64,000 nucleotides of DNA from Natrinema saccharevitans (GTDB lineage Archaea > Halobacteriota > Halobacteria > Halobacteriales > Natrialbaceae): assembly GCF_001953745.1 (NCBI RefSeq), contig NZ_LWLN01000001.1:1116001-1180000 (forward strand). Direction: 5' to 3'. Shown here in pieces: positions 41,458 to 50,142 of this stretch. The translations under genes were made by a program, and so were the position numbers. Under the pieces are notes generated by a model. The model was not told where the DNA came from, made no database searches, and saw only the letters and a list, made by a program, of their open reading frames with translations. Position 1 is the first letter of the stretch, and each line of letters begins with the position of its first letter.

Positions 41458-42534
41458 ATGGACGCCCGGACGTCGTTTTTCGCCCTCCTCGTCTCCATCC
41501 TCGCCGGCGTCGCCGCCCTGCTGGTCCGCCCGCTGCTCGAGTACGTCCTCGGAGCCTGCCTGCTCGCGGTCGTCCTCCGGCCCGCGTACGAACGGCTGGC
41601 ACCGCGGTTCGGCGACCGCGTCGCCGCGCTCGCGCTGACCGCACTCGTGATCGTCGCCGGCCTCGTACCGCTCGTACTCGTCTCGCTCGTCGTCGTTCGA
41701 ACGGCCGCCTCGACGCTCGAGAACGTCTCAGTCGAGGGGCTCACGGCGTACGGTGGCGAGGTGGCACGGACCGAACTCGGCATCGAGCGGGAGTCGGTGG
41801 CGGTCGTCGAATCCGAACTGCAGACGCGGGTTCAGGAGGCGGTTGCCAGCGTCGTTGACGTCACGTTCGAGCGGTCGGTCTGGCTCCTTTCGACGGCCGT
41901 CGACGTGGCGATCGGAACGGTCGTGTTCGCGTTTTTGCTGTACTACCTGCTCGTCGACGGCGCCGCGTTGCTCGCCTGGCTGCGCCGGATCGTCCCGCTC
42001 GAGTCGGCCGTCGTCGACGAGCTGTTCGCGGAGGTCCACGCGGTCACGTGGGCGGTTCTCCGCAGTCACGTTCTCGTCGCGGTGTTGCAGGGGGCACTCG
42101 GCGGCATCGGGCTGGCCCTGCTCGGCGTGCCCTCCGCCACCGTTCTGGCGGTGGTCCTGTTGTTCGCGTCGTTCCTGCCGACGGTCGGCGTCTGGCTCGT
42201 CTGGGGCCCGGTCACGGTCGCTCACGCGGCCGCGGACGGGCCGGCGAGCGCGGCCGTCCTGCTCGGCTACGGGATCGTCGTACTGGCGGTCGCCGACTAC
42301 TACCTGCGGTCGATCCTCGTCGATCGCCGGTCCGGGCTCCATCCCGCACTGGCCCTGCTCGGGGTCATCGGCGGAATCTCGCTGTTCGGCGTCGTCGGGC
42401 TGTTCGTCGGCCCGGTGATCCTCGGGGCGTTCGTCGCCGCGTTGCGGGTCGCGAACCGCCGTCTCGAGCCCGTCTCGACCGAGTCCGGAACCGAGATCGA
42501 ACGGGAATCCCCGGTCGTCGAGACCGAACGGTAG
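41458..42534 (+). CDS. AI-2E family transporter
   Basis: A 358-residue membrane protein of the AI-2 exporter/PerM family, with eight predicted helices. A large soluble loop after the third helix (about 85-150) is followed by paired helices including LQGALGGIGLALLGVPSA and ASFLPTVGVWLVWGP. Bacterial members export autoinducer-2 or act as Na+/H+ antiporters; the haloarchaeal role is not established. It converges with the NhaC gene (6 bp apart). Confidence 0.88.
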   Translation: MDARTSFFALLVSILAGVAALLVRPLLEYVLGACLLAVVLRPAYERLAPRFGDRVAALALTALVIVAGLVPLVLVSLVVVRTAASTLENVSVEGLTAYGGEVARTELGIERESVAVVESELQTRVQEAVASVVDVTFERSVWLLSTAVDVAIGTVVFAFLLYYLLVDGAALLAWLRRIVPLESAVVDELFAEVHAVTWAVLRSHVLVAVLQGALGGIGLALLGVPSATVLAVVLLFASFLPTVGVWLVWGPVTVAHAAADGPASAAVLLGYGIVVLAVADYYLRSILVDRRSGLHPALALLGVIGGISLFGVVGLFVGPVILGAFVAALRVANRRLEPVSTESGTEIERESPVVETER

Positions 42535-42540
42535 GCCCAC

Positions 42541-43977
42541 TCAGTCGGCGTACTGGGCGCTCTCGCGGCGACTCGTCGTCGGCACCCCCCAGCCTGACCC
42601 CGCCATCGCGAACAGCACGAGCGGCGACAGCACGCCGAACAGGTAAAACGGCGCGTACTCGAGGGTGGGGACGCCGGTCGCGGAGGCCATGAAGACGCCG
42701 CCGGCGTGCCAGGGGAGCAGTGCGCCGGTCGGCGTCCCGGCGGCCTCGACGGCCCGCGAGAGTTCGTCGCTGTCGAGACCGAACTCCTCGTAGAGGTTAC
42801 GCAGCGTCAGCCCCGGCAGGACGATGCTCATGTACTGCTGGGCGGTCAGGACGTTGACCAGGATCGCCGACGCGCCGGTGCCGGCGATCAGGCTCCCGGA
42901 GCTGCGGACGCCCTGCGAGAGGCGATGGGCCAGGACCGCGAGGACGCCGGTCCGCTCGAGGAGGCCCCCGAGCGAGAGCGCGGCGACGACGACGGTGATC
43001 GTCCAGGCCGAGCCGGTGAGTCCGCCGGTCGCGAGGAGGTCGTTCACGAGGTCGGTGCCGGTCTCGGGCGCGGTCCCGCTCATGAAGACCTCCCAGGCGG
43101 CGACGAAGCCGGTGCCCTGCACCGCGATCGAGGTGAGGACGCCGGCGAAGACGCCGGCGACGAGCGTCGGGAGTGCGGGATAGCCGTAGAGGGCCAGCCC
43201 GAAGGTGACCACGAGCGGCAGGAAGACGAGGATCGAGAGATCGTACGCGCCCGCGAGCGCGGTCTGGATCTCGGCGACTCGGTCGGTCGGGATCTCCCCG
43301 GCCGCCCGGAGTCCGAGGACGGCGAACCCGGCCACGGAGAGGCCGAAGGCGACGGCCGTCCCGGTTCGCATGCGACGGATGTGGTCGTACAGCGGCGTGT
43401 TCGTCACGCCGGCCGCGAGGTTGGTCGTATCGGAGAGGGGAGACTGCTTGTCGCCGGCGTAGGCCCCCGAGATGACCGCGCCGACGGTCATCGGCGCGGG
43501 GACGCCCAGCCCCGCGCCGATCCCGACGAACGCGACGCCGAGCGTGCCGACCGTGGTCCACGAGGAGCCGATCGAGAACGCCACGACGGCCGCCAGTATC
43601 GCCGCGACGGGCAGGAAGACGGACGGCGTGAGCAACTCGAGGCCGTAGTACATCATCGCCGGGATCGTTCCCGCCTCGACCCAGGTGGCGATCAGCGCGT
43701 AGATCGTAAAGATGATCAGCAGCGCCTGGATCCCCATCAGGAGACCGTTGGCAACGCCGTCGGAGAGTTCGGGCCAGTCGTAGCCGAGATAGATGCCGAA
43801 CGCGCCGACGAAGACGATACTCCACAGCAGCGGGACGTGCGGATCGAGCCCGAGGACGGCCGATCCGACCCCGAGGAAGGCGACGACCGCGAGGACCGGA
43901 ACGAGCGCGAGCGCGAACGACGGCCGCCGTTCGGGCGCGATGTCGTCGATCGTCGTCGGTGTGAAGTCGAAGGTCAT
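42541..43977 (-). CDS. nhaC: NhaC-family Na+/H+ antiporter
   Basis: A 478-residue antiporter with about 12 transmembrane helices. Family landmarks include AFSIGSSWTTVGTLG (about 134-148), GAYAGDKQSPLSDTTNL with acidic ion-binding residues (about 172-188), and LTAQQYMSIVLPGLTL near 385. NhaC exchangers extrude Na+ in exchange for protons, central to pH and Na+ control in haloarchaea. Upstream (43986-44004) a small inverted repeat ttatgc/gcataa overlaps an AT-rich stretch that could be the promoter. Confidence 0.9.
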   Translation of the reverse strand: MTFDFTPTTIDDIAPERRPSFALALVPVLAVVAFLGVGSAVLGLDPHVPLLWSIVFVGAFGIYLGYDWPELSDGVANGLLMGIQALLIIFTIYALIATWVEAGTIPAMMYYGLELLTPSVFLPVAAILAAVVAFSIGSSWTTVGTLGVAFVGIGAGLGVPAPMTVGAVISGAYAGDKQSPLSDTTNLAAGVTNTPLYDHIRRMRTGTAVAFGLSVAGFAVLGLRAAGEIPTDRVAEIQTALAGAYDLSILVFLPLVVTFGLALYGYPALPTLVAGVFAGVLTSIAVQGTGFVAAWEVFMSGTAPETGTDLVNDLLATGGLTGSAWTITVVVAALSLGGLLERTGVLAVLAHRLSQGVRSSGSLIAGTGASAILVNVLTAQQYMSIVLPGLTLRNLYEEFGLDSDELSRAVEAAGTPTGALLPWHAGGVFMASATGVPTLEYAPFYLFGVLSPLVLFAMAGSGWGVPTTSRRESAQYAD

Positions 43978-44192
43978 CGGCCGGGTTATGCATTTGGAGC
44001 ATAAAAACTGAACGATACATTACTACTGGGCATGCATCATGGTACCAGTGATCATATTCCGGAACGGACGGGAGTCACGCCCACAGTTCCTTTCGAGACG
44101 GGGATCGAACTGACGAGGTCGCGTGCGCTCGCTCGCACCGGCACGAGAAACTACCGTGACGATTGCGGACCGAGAACCGCGCCGTTCGGCGC

Positions 44193-45494
44193 TCAGTCGC
44201 GGCTCGAGAAGGCGCTCAGGTTCGACTGCAGCCCGGCCGCGAGTTCGGACTTGCGGCGCAACCGGGCGAGCGACACCGGCAACTGCGTCGCGACCTCCGA
44301 GACCGCGTCGTGGAAGGTCTCGGCCTCGCCGTACTGGCCTTCGAATGCGTTGCGGACGCTCTCGCGGACCTGCCAGACGCCGACCGGAGCCCAGTAGTCG
44401 TCCGAGACTTCCCGCAAGACCAGACACTTCGCCTGGCGGCCGATCGACTCGAGGTACTCCAGCACGCCCAGCCGGGCGGCGTAGTAGGCCCCGGCGGTTT
44501 CCTCGACGTAGCTCGAGCGGCCTTCGTACCCCTCAGAGGCGCTGGCCATCCAGAGGCCGTCCTCGGGGTCGGGGTTCCAGATGCTGCCCGGCGCTTTCAT
44601 CTCGACGAGTTCGAACTCCCAGTTGCCCGGCGCGAGGACGATCCAGTAGCGGTTGCCGACGTACTCGTTGGCCCAGACCTGTACCTCGTCGATGCTGGGC
44701 GCGTTTCGAATGGTCCCGCGGAGGAACTTCCCGACGGTGTCGTCGACGGCCGTGATCGACCACCGCGTCGGGACGAGCCGGCGCTGTTTCGTCCGCCCGA
44801 GCGCGCCCGCCGAGAGGATCGAGTTGATCTCGTAGACGTCGAACCCCCGGCGATAGAGGTAGGTCATCGCCCCCTCGGCCTGCCAGTCGTCGTCCTCCAA
44901 GGTCTTCTTGACCGGCCGCGGGACGTGGGGGTTCTCGGTGAGATCCGCGTTGCGGGCGTTCGCGCGGGGACCCCGCGGCGTCGCCACGTCCGTCCCGGCG
45001 TCGAGTCCGAGGTCGGGCGTGTCGTCCAGCCCGATCTCGAGATCGACCGGGCGGTCGGCGATGGCGACCTCCCGCTGGACGCCGACGAAGCCGTCCCACG
45101 TGTCGTGGACCGACGGCGTCAGTCGACTCGCGATCGACGGCGAGTCGACGTTGGCCCGCTTGTTGGAGTTCAGGAGGCCGGTCCGGCGCTGGAGGACGTC
45201 GTCGATCGCGTACCCCTGCCGGTACCAGTCGCCGTCGGTGACGTACTCCTCGGCGTCGCCCTCGTCGCCGACCGGCGAGAGCAGTCCGACGGGGATGTCG
45301 GGGTAGTTCGACCGCCCGACGAAGATCGAAGGGGAAGTCGACCCCACGAGCGTGTCACCGCTCAGGGCGTCGTCGAACCGGCGCTCGAACTCCTCCAGGT
45401 GGTCCGTGATCGCGTAGGACTTCTCCTTGGCGAGGCGGCGACGCTCGGCCTCCTCGTCGGGCTCTAACTCCTCGATGTAGTCGTCGAGGCGCAT
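44193..45494 (-). CDS. nreA: NreA-family DNA repair protein with C-terminal PIP box
   Basis: A 433-residue archaeal DNA repair protein (COG1602). Core motifs include STSPSIFVGRSNYPDIPVG (about 53-71), LYRRGFDVYEIN, and LVPTRWSITAVDDTVG. In other archaea NreA acts in repair of alkylation or crosslink damage with PCNA. The last residues QSNLSAFSSRD fit a PCNA-interacting peptide (Q-x2-L-x2-F). The N-terminal zinc motif seen in some NreA proteins is not visible here. ATG 45494 (MRLDDYIEEL) is preferred; 20 more in-frame residues upstream are unlikely. Confidence 0.9.
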   Translation of the reverse strand: MRLDDYIEELEPDEEAERRRLAKEKSYAITDHLEEFERRFDDALSGDTLVGSTSPSIFVGRSNYPDIPVGLLSPVGDEGDAEEYVTDGDWYRQGYAIDDVLQRRTGLLNSNKRANVDSPSIASRLTPSVHDTWDGFVGVQREVAIADRPVDLEIGLDDTPDLGLDAGTDVATPRGPRANARNADLTENPHVPRPVKKTLEDDDWQAEGAMTYLYRRGFDVYEINSILSAGALGRTKQRRLVPTRWSITAVDDTVGKFLRGTIRNAPSIDEVQVWANEYVGNRYWIVLAPGNWEFELVEMKAPGSIWNPDPEDGLWMASASEGYEGRSSYVEETAGAYYAARLGVLEYLESIGRQAKCLVLREVSDDYWAPVGVWQVRESVRNAFEGQYGEAETFHDAVSEVATQLPVSLARLRRKSELAAGLQSNLSAFSSRD

Positions 45495-45801
45495 TCGGTC
45501 GACGTAGGGACGGCACCGGTTTGAATGTTCGTCGTTCCGGCCGTCGATCGGCACCGCTCTCGGAGGCGAGTCCGGACAGAATGTCAGAGGCAGAGGTTCG
45601 GTCGGGCGTCGAGTAACCGAACCTCATCCCAACTATCACACGGGGACATAAAATAGCCGCCAGTGCGTTTTCAGAGTCGGAAAACGCCGCGGCTGTGGTC
45701 GGACGCCGTCTCGAGCCGCCACCATGTGTCCTGCTACCGCTCGATAGTGGGAGGGATGCGGAAAGACAACCGTTAAAAACGGCGGGCGGGAAAGGATGGA
45801 T
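45495..45801. promoter_or_regulatory. 307-bp divergent region between nreA and the zinc-finger/aEF1-beta operon
   Basis: No gene seen. It contains a 10-bp hairpin gaggttcggt/accgaacctc (about 45593-45626) and an 8-bp hairpin gcgttttc/gaaaacgc (about 45664-45687). An AT-rich ttaaaaa about 30 bp before ATG 45802 is the likely TATA element of the zinc-finger gene. Confidence 0.35.
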
Positions 45802-45981
45802 ATGAGTACGACCGACGACCGAGAGACGCGTTCCTGCGTCTCCTGTGGGCTCAACATCGCGGGCACGAACGCCGCCGCGTTCAAATGCCCCGACTGCGGC
45901 CAGCAGATCTACCGCTGTGCCAAGTGTCGCAAGCAGAGTAACCTCTACGAGTGCCCCGACTGCGGGTTCATGGGTCCATAA
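45802..45981 (+). CDS. Zinc-finger microprotein (HVO_2753-like)
   Basis: A 59-residue protein with four Cys pairs: CVSCG, CPDCG, CAKC and CPDCG, enough for two zinc sites. It closely resembles the haloarchaeal zinc-finger microprotein HVO_2753, which has been linked to swarming and biofilm formation in Haloferax. ATG 45802 (MSTTDD) is preferred over 45796. The stop codon ends two bases before the aEF1-beta ATG, so the pair is translationally coupled, a context conserved in other haloarchaea and pointing to a link with translation. Confidence 0.9.
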   Translation: MSTTDDRETRSCVSCGLNIAGTNAAAFKCPDCGQQIYRCAKCRKQSNLYECPDCGFMGP

Positions 45982-45983
45982 CA

Positions 45984-46250
45984 ATGGGAAAAGTCGCTGC
46001 CAAAATCAAGGTCATGCCGGACAGCCCCGAAATCGACCTGGACGCGCTCCAGGAGCGCCTCGAGAGCGCCCTCCCCGAGGGCGCGAAGATCAACGGCGTC
46101 GAACGCGACGATGTCGCGTTCGGCCTCGTCGCGCTCTACCCCACCGTGATCGTCCCCGACGGTTCGGGCGGCACGGAGACCGTCGAGGAGAACTTCGGCG
46201 ACGTCGACGGCGTCGAAAGCGTCGAAGTCGAAAACGTCGGCCGGATATAA
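45984..46250 (+). CDS. ef1b: Translation elongation factor aEF1-beta
   Basis: An 88-residue guanine-nucleotide exchange factor for aEF1A with a single ferredoxin-like domain. Typical features are [19 protein letters not shown] at the N terminus and the C-terminal segment [21 protein letters not shown]. Length matches archaeal EF1B. Co-transcribed with the zinc-finger gene immediately upstream. Confidence 0.95.
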   Translation: MGKVAAKIKVMPDSPEIDLDALQERLESALPEGAKINGVERDDVAFGLVALYPTVIVPDGSGGTETVEENFGDVDGVESVEVENVGRI

Positions 46251-46259
46251 CCGGTCAGT

Positions 46260-46279
46260 AGCCGATTTTCGGCTGTTTT
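46260..46279 (+). terminator. Hairpin plus T-run after aEF1-beta
   Basis: Stem agccga (46260-46265) pairs with tcggct (46269-46274) over a short T loop and is followed by gtttt. It starts ten bases after the stop codon, where a transcript end is expected; archaeal termination mainly needs the T-run. Confidence 0.4.
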
Positions 46280-46412
46280 CGTCAGTCGTGAGCCACGGGG
46301 CCGTCGATTTCTCCGTCCGAGACGGGGACCGTCGGCACTCGAGCCGACGCCGGCGAAAACGGCGTGAAAACGGACGCCAGCGGAGCAGCGGTAGTGCCGG
46401 GTTCGACCGCCC

Positions 46413-46847
46413 TCACTGTTCCTGCTCGCGGTTCGCACCGAGATCGGCCTCCGAGACGATCTCCGCGCCGATCGGCGAGAGGTCGACGGTCACGTCCTCG
46501 GTGACGGCCTTGCTGATCTCGTCTAGGTTCCCCGCGAGGACGGTCAACACGTCGTCGGGGTTCGCGTAGAGCAGCATGTTCCCGTCCTGGCCCTCCGCGA
46601 CGAGTTGCGTGTCGTTCAGCACGACCTGATCGTTCTGGATCGTCGCCGAGACGACCGGCAGCGCCGCGGGCTTGCCCGGTTCGTCGTCCTTGACTTTACG
46701 GATGTGGACCGCATCGAGGTCGATGACTTCCTTGTGTTTCTTGATCTGTTCGGCGCAGTTTACCATGTCGTTGAGCAGCGCGGTTCGCTTCTCGTTACCG
46801 TGATCGCCGTCGAGACAGTGCTGGCAGACGCGGAGTTCGAGTCGCAT
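46413..46847 (-). CDS. Conserved haloarchaeal protein of unknown function
   Basis: A 144-residue acidic cytoplasmic protein. The N terminus MRLELRVCQHCLDGDHGNEKR has a Cys-x2-Cys and a His, a possible half zinc site. The middle includes VIDLDAVHIRKVKDDEPGKPAALPVVSATI, and the C terminus VTVDLSPIGAEIVSEADLG. I do not recognise the family. It lies between aEF1-beta (convergent) and an MBL hydrolase on the same strand. Real gene judged by codon use and composition; function not proposed. Confidence 0.65.
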   Translation of the reverse strand: MRLELRVCQHCLDGDHGNEKRTALLNDMVNCAEQIKKHKEVIDLDAVHIRKVKDDEPGKPAALPVVSATIQNDQVVLNDTQLVAEGQDGNMLLYANPDDVLTVLAGNLDEISKAVTEDVTVDLSPIGAEIVSEADLGANREQEQ

Positions 46848-46941
46848 TGGGCGCCCCTACGCGAGCGACACCGATGAGAATTCCGCTTCGATTCCTCGAG
46901 ACCCCGCGCACCGCCCGCGAGCCGCGTTCGGACACGATGCC

Positions 46942-47628
46942 CTACGCTTGCAGTTTCTCGTGAATCTCCCGAAGCCGCTCGGTCCCCCGTTCCACGTAGC
47001 CGCCGTGAAAGCACACCACGTGGTCGATCTCGCGGTCGGCCAGGCGTCCGACCGAGTCGGTCGCCCGCTCCATGTCCGGCGTGAAGTGGGGCTTCGGTCC
47101 GGCCAGCGGCTCGTCGCCGTCCGCGACGAGCGCGTCGCCGGCGATCAGCAGGTTCCCCTCGGGGAGGTACAGCGAGACGTGGCCGGGGGCGTGACCCGGC
47201 GTCGCCACGACCTCCATCGGCCCGGCCAGCGTCGGGAACCGAACCCCGTCGGCCAGTTCGATGTCGACGTCGACCGGCGGATACCGGTCGCCGTCGCCCT
47301 TGATCGGTTCCCGGTCGCCCGTCAGGTACGGCGCTTCCTCGCGGTGTGTCGCGACGACCGCATCGACGCGTTCGAGCAGGGCCGCGAGGCCGCCGGCGTG
47401 ATCGCCGTCGTGATGCGTCAGCAGGACCAGCCAGATGTCTTCGAGTTCGTACCCCAGCGACCGCAGGTGCGTTCGAATCCCCTCGCGGGCACCCTCCGGG
47501 CCGGCGTCGATCAGGATCGGGCCGCGCTCGGTCTCGACGAGCGTCGGCGTGATGGTGATCTCCCGACCGCCGTACTCTACCGTCAGCGGCAGCACGTGGA
47601 CGCCCGCGCCGCGTTCGTCAGCCGTCAT
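46942..47628 (-). CDS. MBL-fold metallohydrolase
   Basis: A 228-residue metallo-beta-lactamase-fold enzyme. Metal ligands appear in THHDGDHAGG (HxHxDH variant, THHDGDH), PGHAPGHVSLY, IAGDALV, and CFHGGYVERG. This pattern is typical of glyoxalase II-like or lactonase-like hydrolases with two metals. ATG 47628 (MTADERG) is preferred to a longer frame. Substrate unknown. Confidence 0.85.
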   Translation of the reverse strand: MTADERGAGVHVLPLTVEYGGREITITPTLVETERGPILIDAGPEGAREGIRTHLRSLGYELEDIWLVLLTHHDGDHAGGLAALLERVDAVVATHREEAPYLTGDREPIKGDGDRYPPVDVDIELADGVRFPTLAGPMEVVATPGHAPGHVSLYLPEGNLLIAGDALVADGDEPLAGPKPHFTPDMERATDSVGRLADREIDHVVCFHGGYVERGTERLREIHEKLQA

Positions 47629-47703
47629 GCTCGAGTCGTCGACGGCGACCACAAAAGGTCGTTCGCCTCCGATCGCCACACCGTCCCGCAGCCAATAATG
47701 TGC

Positions 47704-47730
47704 TAATTTATAATAATTCGTAATAAATTA
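47704..47730. promoter_or_regulatory. AT-rich palindromic promoter or operator upstream of the terpene-synthase-like gene
   Basis: A 27-bp block with inverted repeats taattta (47704-47710) and taaatta (47724-47730) surrounding taataattcg, in strong contrast to the GC-rich surroundings. It begins 56 bp before ATG 47760 and includes TATA-like sequence. It could be both core promoter and binding site for a dimeric regulator. Confidence 0.45.
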
Positions 47731-47759
47731 TTTTAGTATGAGGGACAGAACTATCGGTA

Positions 47760-48761
47760 ATGGCTCTCGAATCGATCAATTCTGTCCTCGAGGTCGAATC
47801 GGACCCGTTCTCGAACGCACCACAGCGGACCCTTTCGGAGACGGTTCGGCCGTTGGCCGACGCCTACGACGAGCGGATCGGTGACCGTGACCGGTCGACG
47901 TGGCGCTGGTTCGACGCGGTCGAACCGGCGTTCCGACTGTCCTGTGTCGACGACGGGGCTGGCCAGCGCGTCCACGACGCGAAGGTCCTCGCGACGATGT
48001 TTATTACAGTCATCGACGACGTCGCCGAACGCCACGGTGACCGCGCGACCCTCGAGGAACTCCGCCTCGTGCCGTTCGATTCCCGGGCGGCCGATCCGAC
48101 GCGAGCGGGTGTCGACGGCGAGTACGTCCGGTTCCAGCGGGACCTCTGGGGCGCGCTTTGCGAGCAGTTCCGGGCGGGTCCACGCGCCGACGAATTCGAG
48201 ACCCTGTTCCGGTTCGACGTTCGACAGGCGCTCCAGTCGGTCGACTACTCGGCGTTGCTGGCCCGCCATCCCGGCCTCACGAGCGAGCGCGAACTCCTGA
48301 CTTACGACGTCTACAACATGATGCTATTCCCGTTCGCCGACATCGACATCGCAAACGCGAGCGCGTTCGATCCGAGCGACCTCTCGACGCTCCGGACCGT
48401 CGTCGATCACGGCCAGCGAATGGCGCGGATCGGCAACTGGCTGGCCACCTGGGAGCGGGAACTCGCCGAGGGAGATTACAGTTCCGGCGTCGCCGTCCGA
48501 GCCCTCGAGTCGGGAGTCGTCTCGCCCGCGGAACTTCGAACGCTCCGGAACGAGTCGACCGACGCGGCCGTCGCGTCCGTGATCGAGCGGATCCGCGAGT
48601 CCGACATCGAGACCGCCTTCGTCGAGCAGTGGGGCCGCGAGTTCGAGACCGCGATCGGCGCTTGCGTCGACGGCGAATCGTTCGACGCACGCGCCTACCT
48701 CGAGGGGTTCGAGCCGATCTTCCGCTCGCAACTCGCGCGACGGGCCCGGGCCAGGGAGTAA
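47760..48761 (+). CDS. Class I terpene-synthase-like protein
   Basis: A 333-residue mainly helical protein. Residues 86-90 read DDVAE, matching the Asp-rich metal motif DDxx(x)E, within ATMFITVIDDVAERHGD. Residues 226-234 read NWLATWERE, matching the NSE motif (N-x3-S/T-x3-E). The spacing of 140 residues between them is typical of bacterial class I terpene cyclases. A possible diphosphate-sensing Arg (177) lies about 49 residues before the NSE motif. Polyprenyl synthases have two DDxxD motifs and squalene/phytoene synthases have DxxxD motifs; neither fits. The product would be a cyclised or ionised prenyl diphosphate. Supported by motifs only; such enzymes are uncommon in archaea. Confidence 0.62.
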   Translation: MALESINSVLEVESDPFSNAPQRTLSETVRPLADAYDERIGDRDRSTWRWFDAVEPAFRLSCVDDGAGQRVHDAKVLATMFITVIDDVAERHGDRATLEELRLVPFDSRAADPTRAGVDGEYVRFQRDLWGALCEQFRAGPRADEFETLFRFDVRQALQSVDYSALLARHPGLTSERELLTYDVYNMMLFPFADIDIANASAFDPSDLSTLRTVVDHGQRMARIGNWLATWERELAEGDYSSGVAVRALESGVVSPAELRTLRNESTDAAVASVIERIRESDIETAFVEQWGREFETAIGACVDGESFDARAYLEGFEPIFRSQLARRARARE

Positions 48762-48766
48762 GCACA

Positions 48767-48846
48767 TACGGACCGCTGTAAGTCATATCCGGAGCGACCG
48801 CAGGACGGCTCGCGGTCGTTCCGGGGAACAGTTACACCAGCCCGTA
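48767..48846. repeat. Palindromic MITE-like element, family 2
   Basis: An 80-bp imperfect palindrome beginning tacggaccgctgtaa and ending ttacaccagcccgta. An inner stem gagcgaccgc/gcggtcgttc is present. The right flank tca (48847-48849) is the TGA stop codon of the cystathionine gamma-synthase gene on the opposite strand; the left flank is aca, one mismatch from a duplicated tca. Confidence 0.72.
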
Positions 48847-50013
48847 TCAGGCGAGCGCGGCGTCGATCGCGCTCTCGAGGTCGGCGATCAGGTCGTCGAC
48901 GTGTTCGATCCCCACCGAGACGCGGATCAGGCTGTCCGAGAGGCCGGCCGCGAGCCGTTCCTCCCGCGGAATGGCGGCGTGGGTCATCGGCGCCGGCTGT
49001 TCGATCAGGCTCTCGACGCCGCCGAGGCTCTCCGCGAGCGTGAAGACCTCGGTGTTCGAGACGACCGCGCTCGCTTGCTCGAGGCTCGCGTCGAGTTCGA
49101 AGCTCAGCATGCCGCCGAAGTCGTCCATCTGCTCGGCGGCGATCTCGTGGCCGGGATGGGACTCGAGGCCGGGGTAGTAGACCCGGTCGACGTCGGGGTG
49201 GTCGTCGAGCCACTCCGCAATCTGTCGCGCGTTCTCACAGTGTCGGTCCATCCGGACGGGGAGGGTCTTGGTCCCCCGGAGGACGAGAAAGGACTCGAAG
49301 GGGCCGGGCGTCGCGCCGACGGAGTTCTGGTAGAAGCCCAGTCGCTCGTCTATCTCCTCGTCGTTGGTCAGGAGGGCCCCGCCGACGACGTCGGAGTGGC
49401 CCCCGAGGTACTTCGTCAGGGAGTGGGAGACGATGTCCGCGCCCAGATCGAGCGGCCGCTGGAGGTACGGCGTGGCGAACGTGTTGTCGATCGCACACAG
49501 CGCGCCGTGGTCGTGGGCGATCTCGGCCGCCCCCGCGATGTCGACCACCGACATGAGCGGATTCGTCGGCGTCTCGAGCCAGAGCAGTGCCGTCTCCTCG
49601 CGGAACGCGGCCTCGATCTCGTCGAGGTCGGTCATATCGACGAAGGAGAACTCGAGGTCGTAGTCCTCGTAGACCTGCGTGAAGATGCGGTGGGTCCCGC
49701 CGTAGACATCGTTGCCGGTGACGACGTGATCGCCGGCCTCGAGCAGGTTCAGAACGGTGTTGATCGCGGCCATCCCGCTGGCGAAGGCCCGGCCGTGTTC
49801 GGCGTTCTCGAGGCTCGCGAGGTTTTCCTCGAGGTCGGTTCGCGTGGGGTTCCCGGTGCGGGAGTACTCGTAACCACGGTGGTCCCCCGGGGCGTCCTGC
49901 TTATACGTGGAGTTCGCGTGAATCGGCGTCATCAGCGCGCCCGTGTCGGAATCGGGTTCCTGACCGGCGTGGATGGATCTGGTCTCGATCCGACGGTCGT
50001 GGTCGTCGTCCAT
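48847..50013 (-). CDS. Cystathionine gamma-synthase/lyase-type PLP enzyme
   Basis: A 388-residue Cys/Met metabolism PLP enzyme. Landmarks are TRSIHAGQEPD at the N terminus, SRTGNPTR, GMAAINTVLNLL, AIDNTFATPYLQ, the Schiff-base Lys in SHSLTKYLGGHSD, and the C-terminal GGVESLIEQPAPMTH and SVGIEHVDDLI. It forms cystathionine from acylhomoserine and cysteine, or cleaves it; these activities cannot be told apart by reading. The methionine synthase pair 4.6 kb away fits a methionine/transsulfuration role. ATG 50013. The stop codon coincides with the flank of the family 2 repeat. Confidence 0.9.
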   Translation of the reverse strand: MDDDHDRRIETRSIHAGQEPDSDTGALMTPIHANSTYKQDAPGDHRGYEYSRTGNPTRTDLEENLASLENAEHGRAFASGMAAINTVLNLLEAGDHVVTGNDVYGGTHRIFTQVYEDYDLEFSFVDMTDLDEIEAAFREETALLWLETPTNPLMSVVDIAGAAEIAHDHGALCAIDNTFATPYLQRPLDLGADIVSHSLTKYLGGHSDVVGGALLTNDEEIDERLGFYQNSVGATPGPFESFLVLRGTKTLPVRMDRHCENARQIAEWLDDHPDVDRVYYPGLESHPGHEIAAEQMDDFGGMLSFELDASLEQASAVVSNTEVFTLAESLGGVESLIEQPAPMTHAAIPREERLAAGLSDSLIRVSVGIEHVDDLIADLESAIDAALA

Positions 50014-50142
50014 ACCCGTACGAGTGCCCCGCGGTCGGATCACTGTTGTGGACGCCGTTGTCGCAGTCGGTTGCAGAAGCGAGGATTCTTGCCCGCTCGC
50101 GGCTGCTGAGGATGGTGTTTCCCCACAGGTAACCGTCCCGGC

